From the NCBI GenBank assembly GCA_964600225.1, contig CAZRIT010000017.1, positions 1 through 30,335 on the forward strand: 30,335 nucleotides of DNA, in the 5' to 3' direction. This stretch comes from CAZRIT01 sp964600225 (GTDB lineage: Bacteria > Bacillota > Clostridia > Christensenellales > CAG-138). The notes under the pieces were generated by a model. It did not search any database. It was not told the DNA's origin and worked only from the letters and a program-made list of their open reading frames with translations. Below, piece by piece: positions 7,562 through 14,996 of the stretch (position 1 is the first letter of the stretch; each line of letters begins with the position of its first letter). A program made the position numbers and the translations under genes.

Positions 7562-7588
7562 AAAGCCGACGCGGACCGCGTCGGCTTT
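7562..7588 (-). terminator. Rho-independent terminator of the HAD gene pair
   Basis: The inverted repeat AAAGCCGACGCGG / CCGCGTCGGCTTT has one central base. Read on the minus strand it is followed by TTTTTTCTTATT, a good U-tract, 37 bases after the stop of the 7625-8377 gene. It may also stop plus-strand transcripts from the 6761 gene. Confidence 0.85.
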
Positions 7589-7624
7589 GTGCATGCAAAA
7601 CGATGGAGCAAGGCAGGAGCGCGG

Positions 7625-8377
7625 TCAGTTGTTTTGGTCGCGCAGGATCTCGTACACTTCGTACAGGTCGGTGATGAGGTGATCGGGCTTGGCCATACGC
7701 TTGATCTCCTCGGTATCGCGCGAATCCGTCAAAAACGAGTGGATCTGGAACGTCTTGGCGTAGCCCGCCTTCTGTGCGCCGATGATATCGCGCGCAATGG
7801 TATCGCCCACATAGGCGCAGTGCTCGGGCAGCACGTTCATCTCGTGCAGGGCAACCTCAAAGATGCGCTTGGTGGGCTTGCGGTAGCCCACGATGCTGGA
7901 GACCACCACGCAGTCGAAGTAATCGCGCAGGCCGTACTCGATGAGGGAATCGTACACCTGAAACAGGCTTGGCGTATTGGATACCACGCCCAGCCTGAGC
8001 CCAAGCGAGCGCAGCGCTTCCAGCGTTTTTTTGACGTTGGGGCGGAGCTTTCGGTTGAAGAAATTGACCTCCCACATGTGCGCCAGCTCCTCGGAGACCT
8101 CGATGATTTTGGCGCGATCGAACGGAAAGCCTTTCAGCACATAATCGGCCCAGATTTCCTCGGGCTTGAGCTCCATGCCCGTTTCCACGCTTTGGTTTTT
8201 GTATACCATGAAGTTGGAAAAAACCTTGTCCCACAGCGCCGCGGCGTCCATATTGGGTTCCATGCCGTACGAACGCAGCATTTCGGTCAGCTTTTCGGTC
8301 GTGCGGCGATAGGTGGCTTCGTCGGCATACAGATCCTCCAGGGTGCCGCCCATATCGAACATAACGGTTTTGATCAT
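7625..8377 (-). CDS. HAD-family hydrolase (second of a tandem pair)
   Basis: This 250-residue haloacid-dehalogenase-superfamily protein is probably a phosphatase of subfamily IA. Motif I is FDMGGTL: the nucleophile Asp8 is present but the usual general acid/base Asp at position 10 is Gly. Motif II is VVSNT (Ser133), motif III is the Lys in GYRKP (167), and motif IV is GDTIARD (Asp192 and Asp197). An alpha-helical C1 cap lies at about 15-110. The start at 8377 has a GGAGG ribosome-binding site, 54 bases after the stop of the upstream paralog, so the pair is one operon ending at the 7562 terminator. The two proteins align without gaps through motif IV. Substrates are unknown. Loss of the second Asp is known in some HAD-IA enzymes, for example the YihX type (FDLGNV), so activity is not excluded. 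Confidence 0.88.
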   Translation of the reverse strand: MIKTVMFDMGGTLEDLYADEATYRRTTEKLTEMLRSYGMEPNMDAAALWDKVFSNFMVYKNQSVETGMELKPEEIWADYVLKGFPFDRAKIIEVSEELAHMWEVNFFNRKLRPNVKKTLEALRSLGLRLGVVSNTPSLFQVYDSLIEYGLRDYFDCVVVSSIVGYRKPTKRIFEVALHEMNVLPEHCAYVGDTIARDIIGAQKAGYAKTFQIHSFLTDSRDTEEIKRMAKPDHLITDLYEVYEILRDQNN

Positions 8378-8431
8378 AAATTGTGTACCTCCGATACTGT
8401 TATCGGCGCGCGCGCGCCGTGAAAAGCAGGG

Positions 8432-9205
8432 TTACGGGTGCAGTTGGTTGTAGGATGCAATGACGGCGGGCAGCTCGGTCAGCTCGTCGATGCGCGCATC
8501 GGGCAGATAGCCGCTTGCTGCCAGCGCCTGTTCGCGCTCATGCACGCCGGGGCGCTCGCGATCATTTTTGATGAGCACCATCCATGCCCAGCCTGCACGC
8601 TTGACGCCGATGACGTCGCGCGAGAATGTATCGCCAACGTAGGCCATCTCGCTTTTATCCATGTGCATGGCGGTTTCGCACAGTTGAAAGACAGCGGGAT
8701 CGGGCTTGCGGATACCGCAAACGCTGGAAAGCAGCACAAATTCAAAGTAGCGCGATACGTTGGCCCGATGCAGCTCGTACGGCACATGCGTGCGGGAAAC
8801 CGTGTTGCTGATGATGCCCAGCCGCATGCCTTGCCGATACAATTGTTCGAGCGCATCCGATAAGCCATCGCGGAATACGATATCGTTGCGGTCGGCGTTC
8901 CAGCGGAAGCAAAGCTCCTCCGCAATCGGGAAAAGCTGCTCGTCGGTAAACGCGTAATCCTTCAGGTAATACGCGCTCCACACATGCATCGGCGGGAATT
9001 CGCAAAGGGACGTTTGGTTATCGGCCTTGCGCTGCTTATCCCGCGCGGCAAGCTTTTTGGCAAACTCCGCGGGCGTATCGGGGATGGCGATGCCGTGCGC
9101 GCCGAGCAGCTTGATGGCGTCGGCGGCAAAGCGAAGCTCCTTTTCGGGGTTGGGCGTGGCGGTAAACACAACACCGCCCACGTCAAACACGACAGCTTTG
9201 ATCAT
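8432..9205 (-). CDS. HAD-family hydrolase (first of a tandem pair)
   Basis: The protein has 257 residues and is a clear paralog of the downstream 7625-8377 product. Motifs fall at the same positions: FDVGGVV (Asp8, with Gly at position 10), IISNT (Ser133), GIRKPDP (Lys167) and GDTFSRD (Asp192 and Asp197). The helical cap has diverged, while phrases such as WSAYYLKDYAF and WADYVLKGFPF still correspond. The start at 9205 was preferred over an ATG ten codons upstream because AGAGGG lies about seven bases before it and the product then starts MIKAVVFD, as its paralog starts MIKTVMFD. The promoter at 9300-9327 drives the pair. A phosphatase acting on a small phosphorylated metabolite is the likely role; the substrate is unknown. 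Confidence 0.88.
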   Translation of the reverse strand: MIKAVVFDVGGVVFTATPNPEKELRFAADAIKLLGAHGIAIPDTPAEFAKKLAARDKQRKADNQTSLCEFPPMHVWSAYYLKDYAFTDEQLFPIAEELCFRWNADRNDIVFRDGLSDALEQLYRQGMRLGIISNTVSRTHVPYELHRANVSRYFEFVLLSSVCGIRKPDPAVFQLCETAMHMDKSEMAYVGDTFSRDVIGVKRAGWAWMVLIKNDRERPGVHEREQALAASGYLPDARIDELTELPAVIASYNQLHP

Positions 9206-9299
9206 TGTGCGGCCCTCTTTCGGCAGGGAGTTCATGGTGAGACAAGAAACGGAACGATAGAGTGCGCATGATTGCGAAAACGTTTGCGCAACTAATGCT

Positions 9300-9327
9300 A
9301 TTATACCAGATATTTTTCGGATTGCAA
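9300..9327 (-). promoter_or_regulatory. Predicted promoter of the HAD operon
   Basis: On the minus strand TTGCAA (9327-9322), a 16-base spacer and a consensus TATAAT (9305-9300) preceded by TGG (extended -10) are seen. The leader would be about 90 nt. Confidence 0.7.
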
Positions 9328-9396
9328 GGGCTATGTTGCGGAAAAAACGCTGCATTCGCATCAACCTGCCGCGACGGGCGCCCGCATAGCGGGAGA

Positions 9397-9424
9397 TTGA
9401 CAATCACGCCAAATGCTTTATACT
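9397..9424 (+). promoter_or_regulatory. Predicted strong promoter of the DUF937 gene
   Basis: A consensus TTGACA (9397-9402), 16 bases and TATACT (9419-9424) would give a leader of about 33 nt carrying the TAGGAGG ribosome-binding site. Confidence 0.75.
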
Positions 9425-9463
9425 GAATATGACAAAAACAACCATATATATAGGAGGAATACC

Positions 9464-10708
9464 ATGGAACTTTCCGATATCCTCGTGGGGCAACTGCTGG
9501 GCAACGATTCGGTCAAAACGCTCTCCAAGGCCTCGGGCGCAAAGAAGGACGATGTGCAAAACGTGCTGTCCGTTGCGCTGCCGATCCTGCTTGGCGGCAT
9601 GCAGGAGAACGCCGCCACACAGGAGGGTCACGCTTCGCTGCAAAAGGCGCTGTCCGACCATGCCGCGGACGATGTATCCGACGTCAAGTCGTTCCTCAAG
9701 CAGGCCGATGCAACCGATGGCGAAAAGATTTTGCAGCATGTGCTCGGCGACAACAACGATAAGGTGCAGCAGGCCATCGCAACCCGCGCGGGCGTGGGCA
9801 AGAACCAGACGGCTTTGATACTGGCGCTGGCCGCGCCGCTGCTGCTTTCGCTGCTGGGACAGAACCAGAACCAGTCGCAATCGAACGCCTCGGGCGATCT
9901 GGGCGGCGTGCTTGGCTCGCTGCTGGGCGGTTCGGGCAGCGGCTCACTGCTGGGGTCGTTGCTGGGCGGTTCCTCCAACAACAATTCCGGCGGCGTGCTG
10001 GGCTCGCTGCTCGGCGGCGGTTCGGGCAGCGGCTCACTGCTGGGGTCGCTGCTTGGCGGCTCCTCCAATAACAATTCCGGCGGCGTGCTTGGTTCGCTGC
10101 TTGGCGGCGGTTCGTCCAATAACAGCGGCGGCGGGCTGGGCAGCGTGCTGCTCAACACCCTGCTCAGCGACGATTCCAACGACAACAACAGTAACGACGG
10201 CGGGGTGCTCGGCTCGCTGTTGGGCGGCGGCTCCAACAACAACGACGGCGGCATCCTCGGCTCGCTCCTGGGTGGCGATTCAAACGACGACAACGGCAAC
10301 GACGGTGGCGTGCTGGGCTCGCTGTTGGGCGGCGGCTCCAACAACAACGCAGGCGGCGTGCTCGGCTCGCTCCTGGGTGGCGATTCAAACGACGACAACG
10401 GCAACGACGGTGGCGTGCTGGGCTCGCTGCTTGGCGGCGGCTCCAACAACAACGCAGGCGGCGTGCTCGGCTCGTTGCTTGGCGGCGGCTCGAATTCCTC
10501 CGATCTGGGCGGGGAACTGCTGGGTTCGCTCCTTGGCATCAAGGAGCAAAAGGCGTCCGCCAAGAAGAAAGCGTCCACGGCTAAGAAGTCGTCCGCGGCC
10601 AAGAAAACCACAACCGCCAAGAAAAAGACCACGGCCAAGAAGACCTCCACGGCCAAGAAAACCACGACGGCCAAGAAGAAGAGCACAACCACCAAGAAAA
10701 AGCCGTAA
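9464..10708 (+). CDS. DUF937-like protein with LGSLLGG repeats and histone-H1-like lysine tail
   Basis: The 414-residue protein has three parts. Residues 1-135 resemble the DUF937/YidB-type helical domain (SDILVGQLLGNDSV; VALPILLGGMQENA; ALILALAAPLLLSLLGQ), whose role is unknown. Residues 147-358 hold eleven LGSLLGG cores and one LGSLLGI joined by Ser/Gly/Asn/Asp linkers such as SSNNNS, GSNNNA and DSNDDNGND. Residues 359-414 form a low-complexity tail of about 56 residues built from AKK plus Ser/Thr, like histone H1, bacterial H1-like proteins or mycobacterial HupB tails. There is no signal peptide, so it is presumably cytosolic; the tail should bind nucleic acid or another polyanion. The start at 9464 is set by TAGGAGG; the promoter is near consensus, suggesting high expression. 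It is a single gene ending at a hairpin. LGG-rich stretches occur in other DUF937 proteins; the lysine tail is the unusual part. Confidence 0.8.
   Translation: MELSDILVGQLLGNDSVKTLSKASGAKKDDVQNVLSVALPILLGGMQENAATQEGHASLQKALSDHAADDVSDVKSFLKQADATDGEKILQHVLGDNNDKVQQAIATRAGVGKNQTALILALAAPLLLSLLGQNQNQSQSNASGDLGGVLGSLLGGSGSGSLLGSLLGGSSNNNSGGVLGSLLGGGSGSGSLLGSLLGGSSNNNSGGVLGSLLGGGSSNNSGGGLGSVLLNTLLSDDSNDNNSNDGGVLGSLLGGGSNNNDGGILGSLLGGDSNDDNGNDGGVLGSLLGGGSNNNAGGVLGSLLGGDSNDDNGNDGGVLGSLLGGGSNNNAGGVLGSLLGGGSNSSDLGGELLGSLLGIKEQKASAKKKASTAKKSSAAKKTTTAKKKTTAKKTSTAKKTTTAKKKSTTTKKKP
9902..10537 (+). repeat. In-gene tandem repeats coding LGSLLGG units
   Basis: Repeats are in frame and nearly identical at the DNA level. 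A 90-bp period links 9929 with 10019, and a 105-bp period links 10277 with 10382. Such identity points to recent slippage or unequal recombination and to likely copy-number variation between strains. Confidence 0.9.
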
Positions 10709-10748
10709 GGCGCGAAACAACCATATACATATCCTAACGGTAAAAATT

Positions 10749-10783
10749 GGCGGACGGCGCGGGGCGCTGCCCGCCTTGTTTTT
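10749..10783 (+). terminator. Terminator of the DUF937 gene
   Basis: The GC-rich hairpin begins GGCGGAC and ends CCCGCC, with a mismatch in the stem, and is followed by TTGTTTTT. Its T-run overlaps the -35 element proposed for lplA. Confidence 0.6.
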
Positions 10784-10804
10784 GGCGCTTGGATTCCGTA
10801 TACT
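10776..10804 (+). promoter_or_regulatory. Promoter placing +1 at the lplA start codon
   Basis: TTGTTT (10776-10781), 17 bases and TATACT (10799-10804) are seen. Only seven bases separate the -10 element from the ATG at 10812, so the mRNA would be leaderless or nearly so. Confidence 0.55.
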
Positions 10805-10811
10805 GATAGCC

Positions 10812-11804
10812 ATGAACCGCATCATCGTATCACAATCGACAAATCCGTGGGAAAACCTGGCCTTTGAGGAACGGCTGTTTTTGCTGCATGAGGAGGAGGC
10901 GCGGCGGCAGGCAACCGCCGTGACGCTGTACCTGTGGCAAAACGAGCGCACGGTGGTGATCGGCCGCAACCAGAACGCCTGGAAAGAATGCCGCGTGGCG
11001 GCGCTGGAGGCCGAGCAGGGAAAACTGGCCAGGCGCATGTCGGGCGGCGGCGCGGTCTATCATGATTTGGGCAACCTGAATTTTACCTTCCTTTTGCCGC
11101 GCGCGGCGTTCGATATCAGGCGGCAGTTTGCCGTCATACAACAGGCATTGGGAAGGCTGGGCGTCGGTTCCGTACTGTCGGGCCGCAACGACCTGACATT
11201 GCCCGATGGCGGCAAGTTTTCGGGCAGCGCCTTCCGATTGACCAACGAGGTGGGCATGCACCACGGCACGCTCATGGTGGATGTGGATATGGCGCGCATG
11301 GCGCGCTTCCTCATGCCGTCCAAGGAAAAGCTTGCCTCCAAGGGCGTAGACAGCGTGCGCGCGCGCGTGCGTAACCTCAAATGGGTGCGGCCCGCCCTGA
11401 CGCTGCCTGCGCTGCAAGCGGCCGTTGCGGAGGCGTTTCAGGCTGCGTACGGGCCCGCGCAGGCCGTTTTGCCCACGGCGTTGGCCAACGACGCCATGGC
11501 GGGCCTGTATGCCAAATACGCCTCGTGGGAGTGGCGTTTCGGCAGGACGCCGCGGTTTGACGTGACGGTATCCAAGCGGTTTTCGTGGGGGGAGGCGGAG
11601 GTGCTGCTTGCGTGCCAATCGGGCCTTGTGAACGGCGTAACGGTCTATACCGACGCCATGGACGAAACGCTGGCGGCGCGCATCGAGGGCCGTCTGCTCG
11701 GCGCGGCATTCACGCCCGCGGCGCTTTTTGAACGGCTTGCGGGCGCGGACGAACGGCTGCGGGAGATTGGGGAGTGGCTTTCGGTTACGCTGGCGTCGCT
11801 GTAA
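10812..11804 (+). CDS. lplA: Lipoate-protein ligase A
   Basis: This 330-residue ligase activates free lipoate with ATP and attaches it to a lysine of lipoyl domains in 2-oxoacid dehydrogenase or glycine-cleavage proteins. The family signature RRMSGGGAVYHD is at 74-85, followed by LGNLNF, then GRND (124-127), and Lys135 in DGGKFSGSA is the expected catalytic lysine. Length and the C-terminal accessory domain (about 245-330) fit LplA rather than LipB. The start at 10812 gives the canonical N-terminus but has no convincing ribosome-binding site; a promoter -10 element ends seven bases before it, so a leaderless message is likely. A lipoamide dehydrogenase is encoded at 22119. The lipoylated subunits themselves are not in the window. 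A bidirectional terminator follows. Confidence 0.93.
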   Translation: MNRIIVSQSTNPWENLAFEERLFLLHEEEARRQATAVTLYLWQNERTVVIGRNQNAWKECRVAALEAEQGKLARRMSGGGAVYHDLGNLNFTFLLPRAAFDIRRQFAVIQQALGRLGVGSVLSGRNDLTLPDGGKFSGSAFRLTNEVGMHHGTLMVDVDMARMARFLMPSKEKLASKGVDSVRARVRNLKWVRPALTLPALQAAVAEAFQAAYGPAQAVLPTALANDAMAGLYAKYASWEWRFGRTPRFDVTVSKRFSWGEAEVLLACQSGLVNGVTVYTDAMDETLAARIEGRLLGAAFTPAALFERLAGADERLREIGEWLSVTLASL

Positions 11805-11820
11805 TGTACGATAAAACAAC

Positions 11821-11855
11821 AGGGCCGACGGTGTGTAAGGAAAGCCGTCGGCCCT
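11821..11855. terminator. Bidirectional terminator between lplA and fbp
   Basis: AGGGCCGACGG (11821-11831) and CCGTCGGCCCT (11845-11855) form a perfect 11-bp stem between convergent genes. T-runs follow on both strands (CTTTATG on plus; TGTTGTTTTA on minus). Confidence 0.85.
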
Positions 11856-11872
11856 TTATGATCGGTTTTTGG

Positions 11873-13843
11873 TTACTTGCCCTGCTTGAGCATGCCGCTT
11901 TGATAGGCGTGCAAAAGCTCCGTCAGGTCCGCGATGCGCTCGGCGATGGCGCGGCCGTTATCGGTATCGGCCACCAGCTTGCGCACGGGCGGCACGGAGA
12001 CGATCTCCTGCGTGGAATGGATATCGACCTCGGAGCGGATGGCCTCATTGACGGTGACGAACGGATCGTGGCGGGAGAGCATCAGGCGGTTGGAGCTGTA
12101 GATAAGGGTATAGCCCGCGATGCCCGTTGTGGACTGATAGGCCTTGCTCATGCCGCCGTCGATGACGATGACGCGGCCGTTGGCCTTGACGGGCGATTCG
12201 CCCTTTTTGATTTTGACGGGCACATGCCCGTTGATGACATGCCCGTCGGGCGCATCCAGCCCGAATTCGTGCAGCAGCGCGACGGCGAACGATTCCTTTT
12301 CCGCATAGGCAAAGTACGGGTTTTTCAGCTCCGTATGCGTAGCCTTGTCGGAAAGGAAGTAGCGCTCGAACGTGGTCATCTTGTCCTTGCCAAACAGCGG
12401 CGAATCCTTGCCGCACCACAGGTACCACATAAAATCCAGCCCCTCGTCGCGCTCCTTGGAGCCGACTTTGGCAAAGTAGCTTTGGCGCACCAGCGCATCG
12501 GCCCTGTCCAGATACCTTTTGCCGCTGACGGTTTCGCCGTCGATGGAGACGGCAGTATAGGTGCCGTCGTCGTTGCAGGGAATGCAGCCGTGGAACAGCA
12601 GGTTGCCGTTGCAGCACAGGTACATGCTGCCGCGCGCATAGAGGAAGCGCACATGCTGCTGCAGCTTTTGCGAGTGGCGGAAGGACGTGCGCAGCTTATC
12701 CATCAGCTCCTTTTCCGCATCGGACAGCGCAAAGGGGCTTGACGGCAGAACGGTCGGGAAGTTGGTATCGGTCATGGCGTATTCCACGCCGTCCGGCTTG
12801 CACACGCCGCGCTCGTAATCGATCTTGTCGAGCATCTTGCGGTGCTCCATATGGAAATCGGGGTTGCGGTCGATGATATCGCCTTCCAGCTTGAACAGGA
12901 TGACGGCCATGGCCTTGTGCATCTTTGCAATCAGCTCGGGGTTGACCTGATCGGCCGTCGGGTCGGTGACGCGGGGATAGAAGCGCTCGCACGGGTCGGC
13001 GGCGTACACATCCAGCGCAAACGTCACCAGCGGGCTTAATGAGATGCCGTAGCCATCCTCGATGGTATCCACGTTGCCGTAGCGGAGCGAGTTGATGAGC
13101 GTGGTGGCGATCGATGCGTCGCCGCCCGCCGCCGCGCCCATCCACAGGATATCGTGGTTGCCCCACTGGATATCGACATTGTGGTAGCAGTTGAGCGCAT
13201 CCATGATGGCGTGCGCGCCCGGGCCGCGGTCAAAGATATCGCCCACCACATGCAGCCGATCGATCACAAGCTGCTGAATCAGGCGGCTGATGGCGATGAT
13301 GAACGCATCGGCCTGGTTGGTCTCGATGATGGAGCGGACGATCTCGCTGTTGTAGCGCTGCTTATCGACGGTGTCGGCCGCGTGCAGCAGCTCGTCGATG
13401 ATGTATTCAAAGCCCTTTGGCAGCGCCTTGCGAACCTTGGAGCGGGTATACTTGGATGCGCTGAGGCGGCACACGTCCACCAGCCTGAGCAGCGTAATGC
13501 GGTACCATTCGTTGTTGACAAGGCCCTCCGAATGCATCAGCTCCAGCTTTTCGACGGGGTAGTAGATGAGCGTGGCCAGCTTGTTGCGCTCATCCAGCGT
13601 GACGGTTTCGGCAAACAGGTTATCGATCTTTTCGCGCACCACGCCCGATGCGTTCTTGAGCATGTGCACAAAGGCGGCGGACTCGCCGTGAATATCGCTG
13701 ATGAAATGCTCCGTCCCCTTGGGCAGGCACAGGATGGCCTTGAGGTTGATCAGCTCTGTGGAGACCTCGTTGACGGTGGGGTACTCGCGCGCCAGCAGCC
13801 GCAGGTACTTGACCCGTTCGATGGGTTCATTGCTCGCATTCAT
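11873..13843 (-). CDS. fbp: Class III fructose-1,6-bisphosphatase
   Basis: The protein has 656 residues, the usual length for the Bacillota-type class III enzyme, which hydrolyses fructose-1,6-bisphosphate to fructose-6-phosphate in gluconeogenesis. It has a calcineurin-like metallophosphatase core with metal-ligand motifs DIHGE (50-54), GDIFDRG (201-207) and GNHD (228-231), and a later NGHVPVK. The start at 13843 was chosen for the AGGAGG ten bases upstream; an earlier in-frame ATG ten codons before lacks support. It overlaps the end of the upstream acetyltransferase gene by 17 bases, so the two are translationally coupled. In this family PEP activation and AMP inhibition are known; no transcriptional site was seen. 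Confidence 0.96.
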   Translation of the reverse strand: MNASNEPIERVKYLRLLAREYPTVNEVSTELINLKAILCLPKGTEHFISDIHGESAAFVHMLKNASGVVREKIDNLFAETVTLDERNKLATLIYYPVEKLELMHSEGLVNNEWYRITLLRLVDVCRLSASKYTRSKVRKALPKGFEYIIDELLHAADTVDKQRYNSEIVRSIIETNQADAFIIAISRLIQQLVIDRLHVVGDIFDRGPGAHAIMDALNCYHNVDIQWGNHDILWMGAAAGGDASIATTLINSLRYGNVDTIEDGYGISLSPLVTFALDVYAADPCERFYPRVTDPTADQVNPELIAKMHKAMAVILFKLEGDIIDRNPDFHMEHRKMLDKIDYERGVCKPDGVEYAMTDTNFPTVLPSSPFALSDAEKELMDKLRTSFRHSQKLQQHVRFLYARGSMYLCCNGNLLFHGCIPCNDDGTYTAVSIDGETVSGKRYLDRADALVRQSYFAKVGSKERDEGLDFMWYLWCGKDSPLFGKDKMTTFERYFLSDKATHTELKNPYFAYAEKESFAVALLHEFGLDAPDGHVINGHVPVKIKKGESPVKANGRVIVIDGGMSKAYQSTTGIAGYTLIYSSNRLMLSRHDPFVTVNEAIRSEVDIHSTQEIVSVPPVRKLVADTDNGRAIAERIADLTELLHAYQSGMLKQGK

Positions 13844-14390
13844 GTTGGATTGTCCTCCTGCTTGCATAATCATAATCGTGCATCAAATACACTTCCTCGT
13901 CCAAAAGCGTGCCGTCATAGCGGGTATAGCTTTCCGTAATGCGCCCGACGTGGCGGAAGCCGACCTTCTCGATGACGCGGCGGGAGCGATCGTTGAACGG
14001 AAAATGGGAAACGTACAGCGTGCGAAGGTACAACTCCTCAAACGCGTACCGCACCACGCGCGATACCACCTCGGGCATGATGCCCATGCCCCAGTAATCC
14101 GCGCTCAGCACATACCCAATCTCCCGATCGTACGTTACATGGGGGCGCGTGCTGCCGTGCAGCCCGACGGAGCCGATGGGACGCCCCGTCTGCTTCCATA
14201 CGATGGCCCAGGCGTCGTCGTTTACGATGAATTTGCGCAGGATCTCCTGCGTTTCCTCCACGCTTTCGTGCGGCTTCCAGCCCGCCATGGGGCCTACCAG
14301 CGGGCTGGCGCCAAAGGCGGTGAACATATCCGCCGCGTCGTCAGGCTGCCAGGCGCGTAAAATCGTGCGTTCGGTTTCCAGCTGTTGCAT
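13827..14390 (-). CDS. GNAT-family N-acetyltransferase (RimJ/RimL type)
   Basis: The 187-residue protein begins with the LETERTILRAWQPDDA segment typical of Acetyltransf_3 (RimJ/RimL-like) enzymes. The acetyl-CoA-binding region is IGYVLSADYWGMGIMPEV, with the A-motif in a form close to R/Q-x-x-G-x-G/A. The late NDRSRRVIEKVGF segment is also typical of this group. Such enzymes move an acetyl group from acetyl-CoA to a protein N-terminus or small amine; the target is unknown. The start at 14390 has GGAGG six bases upstream; an upstream in-frame ATG at 14504 has no such support. The gene precedes fbp and overlaps it by 17 bases. The pairing with a gluconeogenic enzyme is not known to carry meaning. 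No clear promoter was found. Confidence 0.88.
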   Translation of the reverse strand: MQQLETERTILRAWQPDDAADMFTAFGASPLVGPMAGWKPHESVEETQEILRKFIVNDDAWAIVWKQTGRPIGSVGLHGSTRPHVTYDREIGYVLSADYWGMGIMPEVVSRVVRYAFEELYLRTLYVSHFPFNDRSRRVIEKVGFRHVGRITESYTRYDGTLLDEEVYLMHDYDYASRRTIQHECEQ

Positions 14391-14447
14391 GCGCTGCCTC
14401 CGGGAATCGGGCGTTTCGCATCCGCAAAAATGACACGGATGGATTGA

Positions 14448-14459
14448 GATAAGCTTATC
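14448..14459. promoter_or_regulatory. Perfect 12-bp palindrome upstream of the GNAT gene
   Basis: GATAAGCTTATC lies 58 bases before the acetyltransferase start, in the likely promoter region. It could be an operator; no regulator was recognised, and short palindromes also occur by chance. Confidence 0.25.
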
Positions 14460-14538
14460 ATAATTTGTGCAAAACGAAAACCTCCGTTTGCAAACCCCGC
14501 GCAAATTTTTGCGTAGATGGTACTGCTTTCTTTGGCTT

Positions 14539-14564
14539 GTTCCTTTCTTTGAAAAGAAAGGAAC
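14539..14564. repeat. Palindrome copy 2 of 4
   Basis: GTTCCTTTCTTT-GA-AAAGAAAGGAAC is perfect across 12-bp arms. It is flanked by outer TTTCTTTG and CAAAGAAA, as in copy 1. It opens the 14391-14996 gap, which has no credible gene. Confidence 0.8.
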
Positions 14565-14610
14565 GCAAAGAAACTTCGAAAATATGGCAGGATGGCATTT
14601 GTGTGCATCC

Positions 14611-14812
14611 GCTGCGGCGGGACAGATCCTTCGCCAACGTCCTGCGGAGTCGGCTCAGGATGACACCGCGGAGGATGAGTTCCTTGGCGACGGCTCAGGA
14701 CGACAAGAATACGTTGTCATTCCGAGGAGCGCAGCCCCCTCCGCCTGTCATTCCGAGGAGCGTGGCGCCCTCCGTCTGTCATTCCGAGGAGCGCTGCGAC
14801 GAGGAATCCTAC
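14611..14812. repeat. Cluster of dispersed repeats with three 31-bp tandem units
   Basis: Units beginning TGTCATTCCGAGGAGCG start at 14715, 14746 and 14777, exactly 31 bases apart, preceded by related GGCTCAGGATGACA-type units. The third runs on into GCGACGAGGAATCCTAC, the standard form of the family. Confidence 0.8.
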
Positions 14813-14909
14813 CCCGCCGCAGCGGAAGCGTAAGCCAAAGCAAGCCATTGCATTCCGTCGGCAGCGCAGACTCGGGCACAAAGCAGAATCCAAATGACAG
14901 GTTTCTTTG

Positions 14910-14937
14910 GGCCCCTTTCTTTTCAAAGAAAGGGGCC
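14910..14937. repeat. Palindrome copy 3 of 4
   Basis: GGCCCCTTTCTTT-TC-AAAGAAAGGGGCC is perfect across 13-bp arms. With copy 2 it brackets the repeat cluster. Confidence 0.8.
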
Positions 14938-14952
14938 GTACCAATGCACCAA

Positions 14953-14976
14953 AAAGCCCCCTTGCATGGGGGCTTT
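14953..14976 (-). terminator. Terminator of the LPRTG surface-protein gene
   Basis: AAAGCCCCC (14953-14961) and GGGGGCTTT (14968-14976) form a 9-bp stem with a 6-base loop, 20 bases after the stop codon. On the minus strand it is followed by a run of five T in all. Confidence 0.85.
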
Positions 14977-14996
14977 CACAACAATTTGTATGTGGC

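Noticed and set aside
10011..10811. A long frame reading through the DUF937 repeats into lplA as one fusion protein
   Set aside because: The first part is the wrong frame of the repeats; LplA has its own canonical N-terminus at 10812 and a terminator lies between.
14715..14808. Three equally spaced repeats suggestive of a CRISPR array
   Set aside because: The intervening bases are themselves alike and only about 14 long, the unit belongs to a dispersed family, and there are no cas genes.
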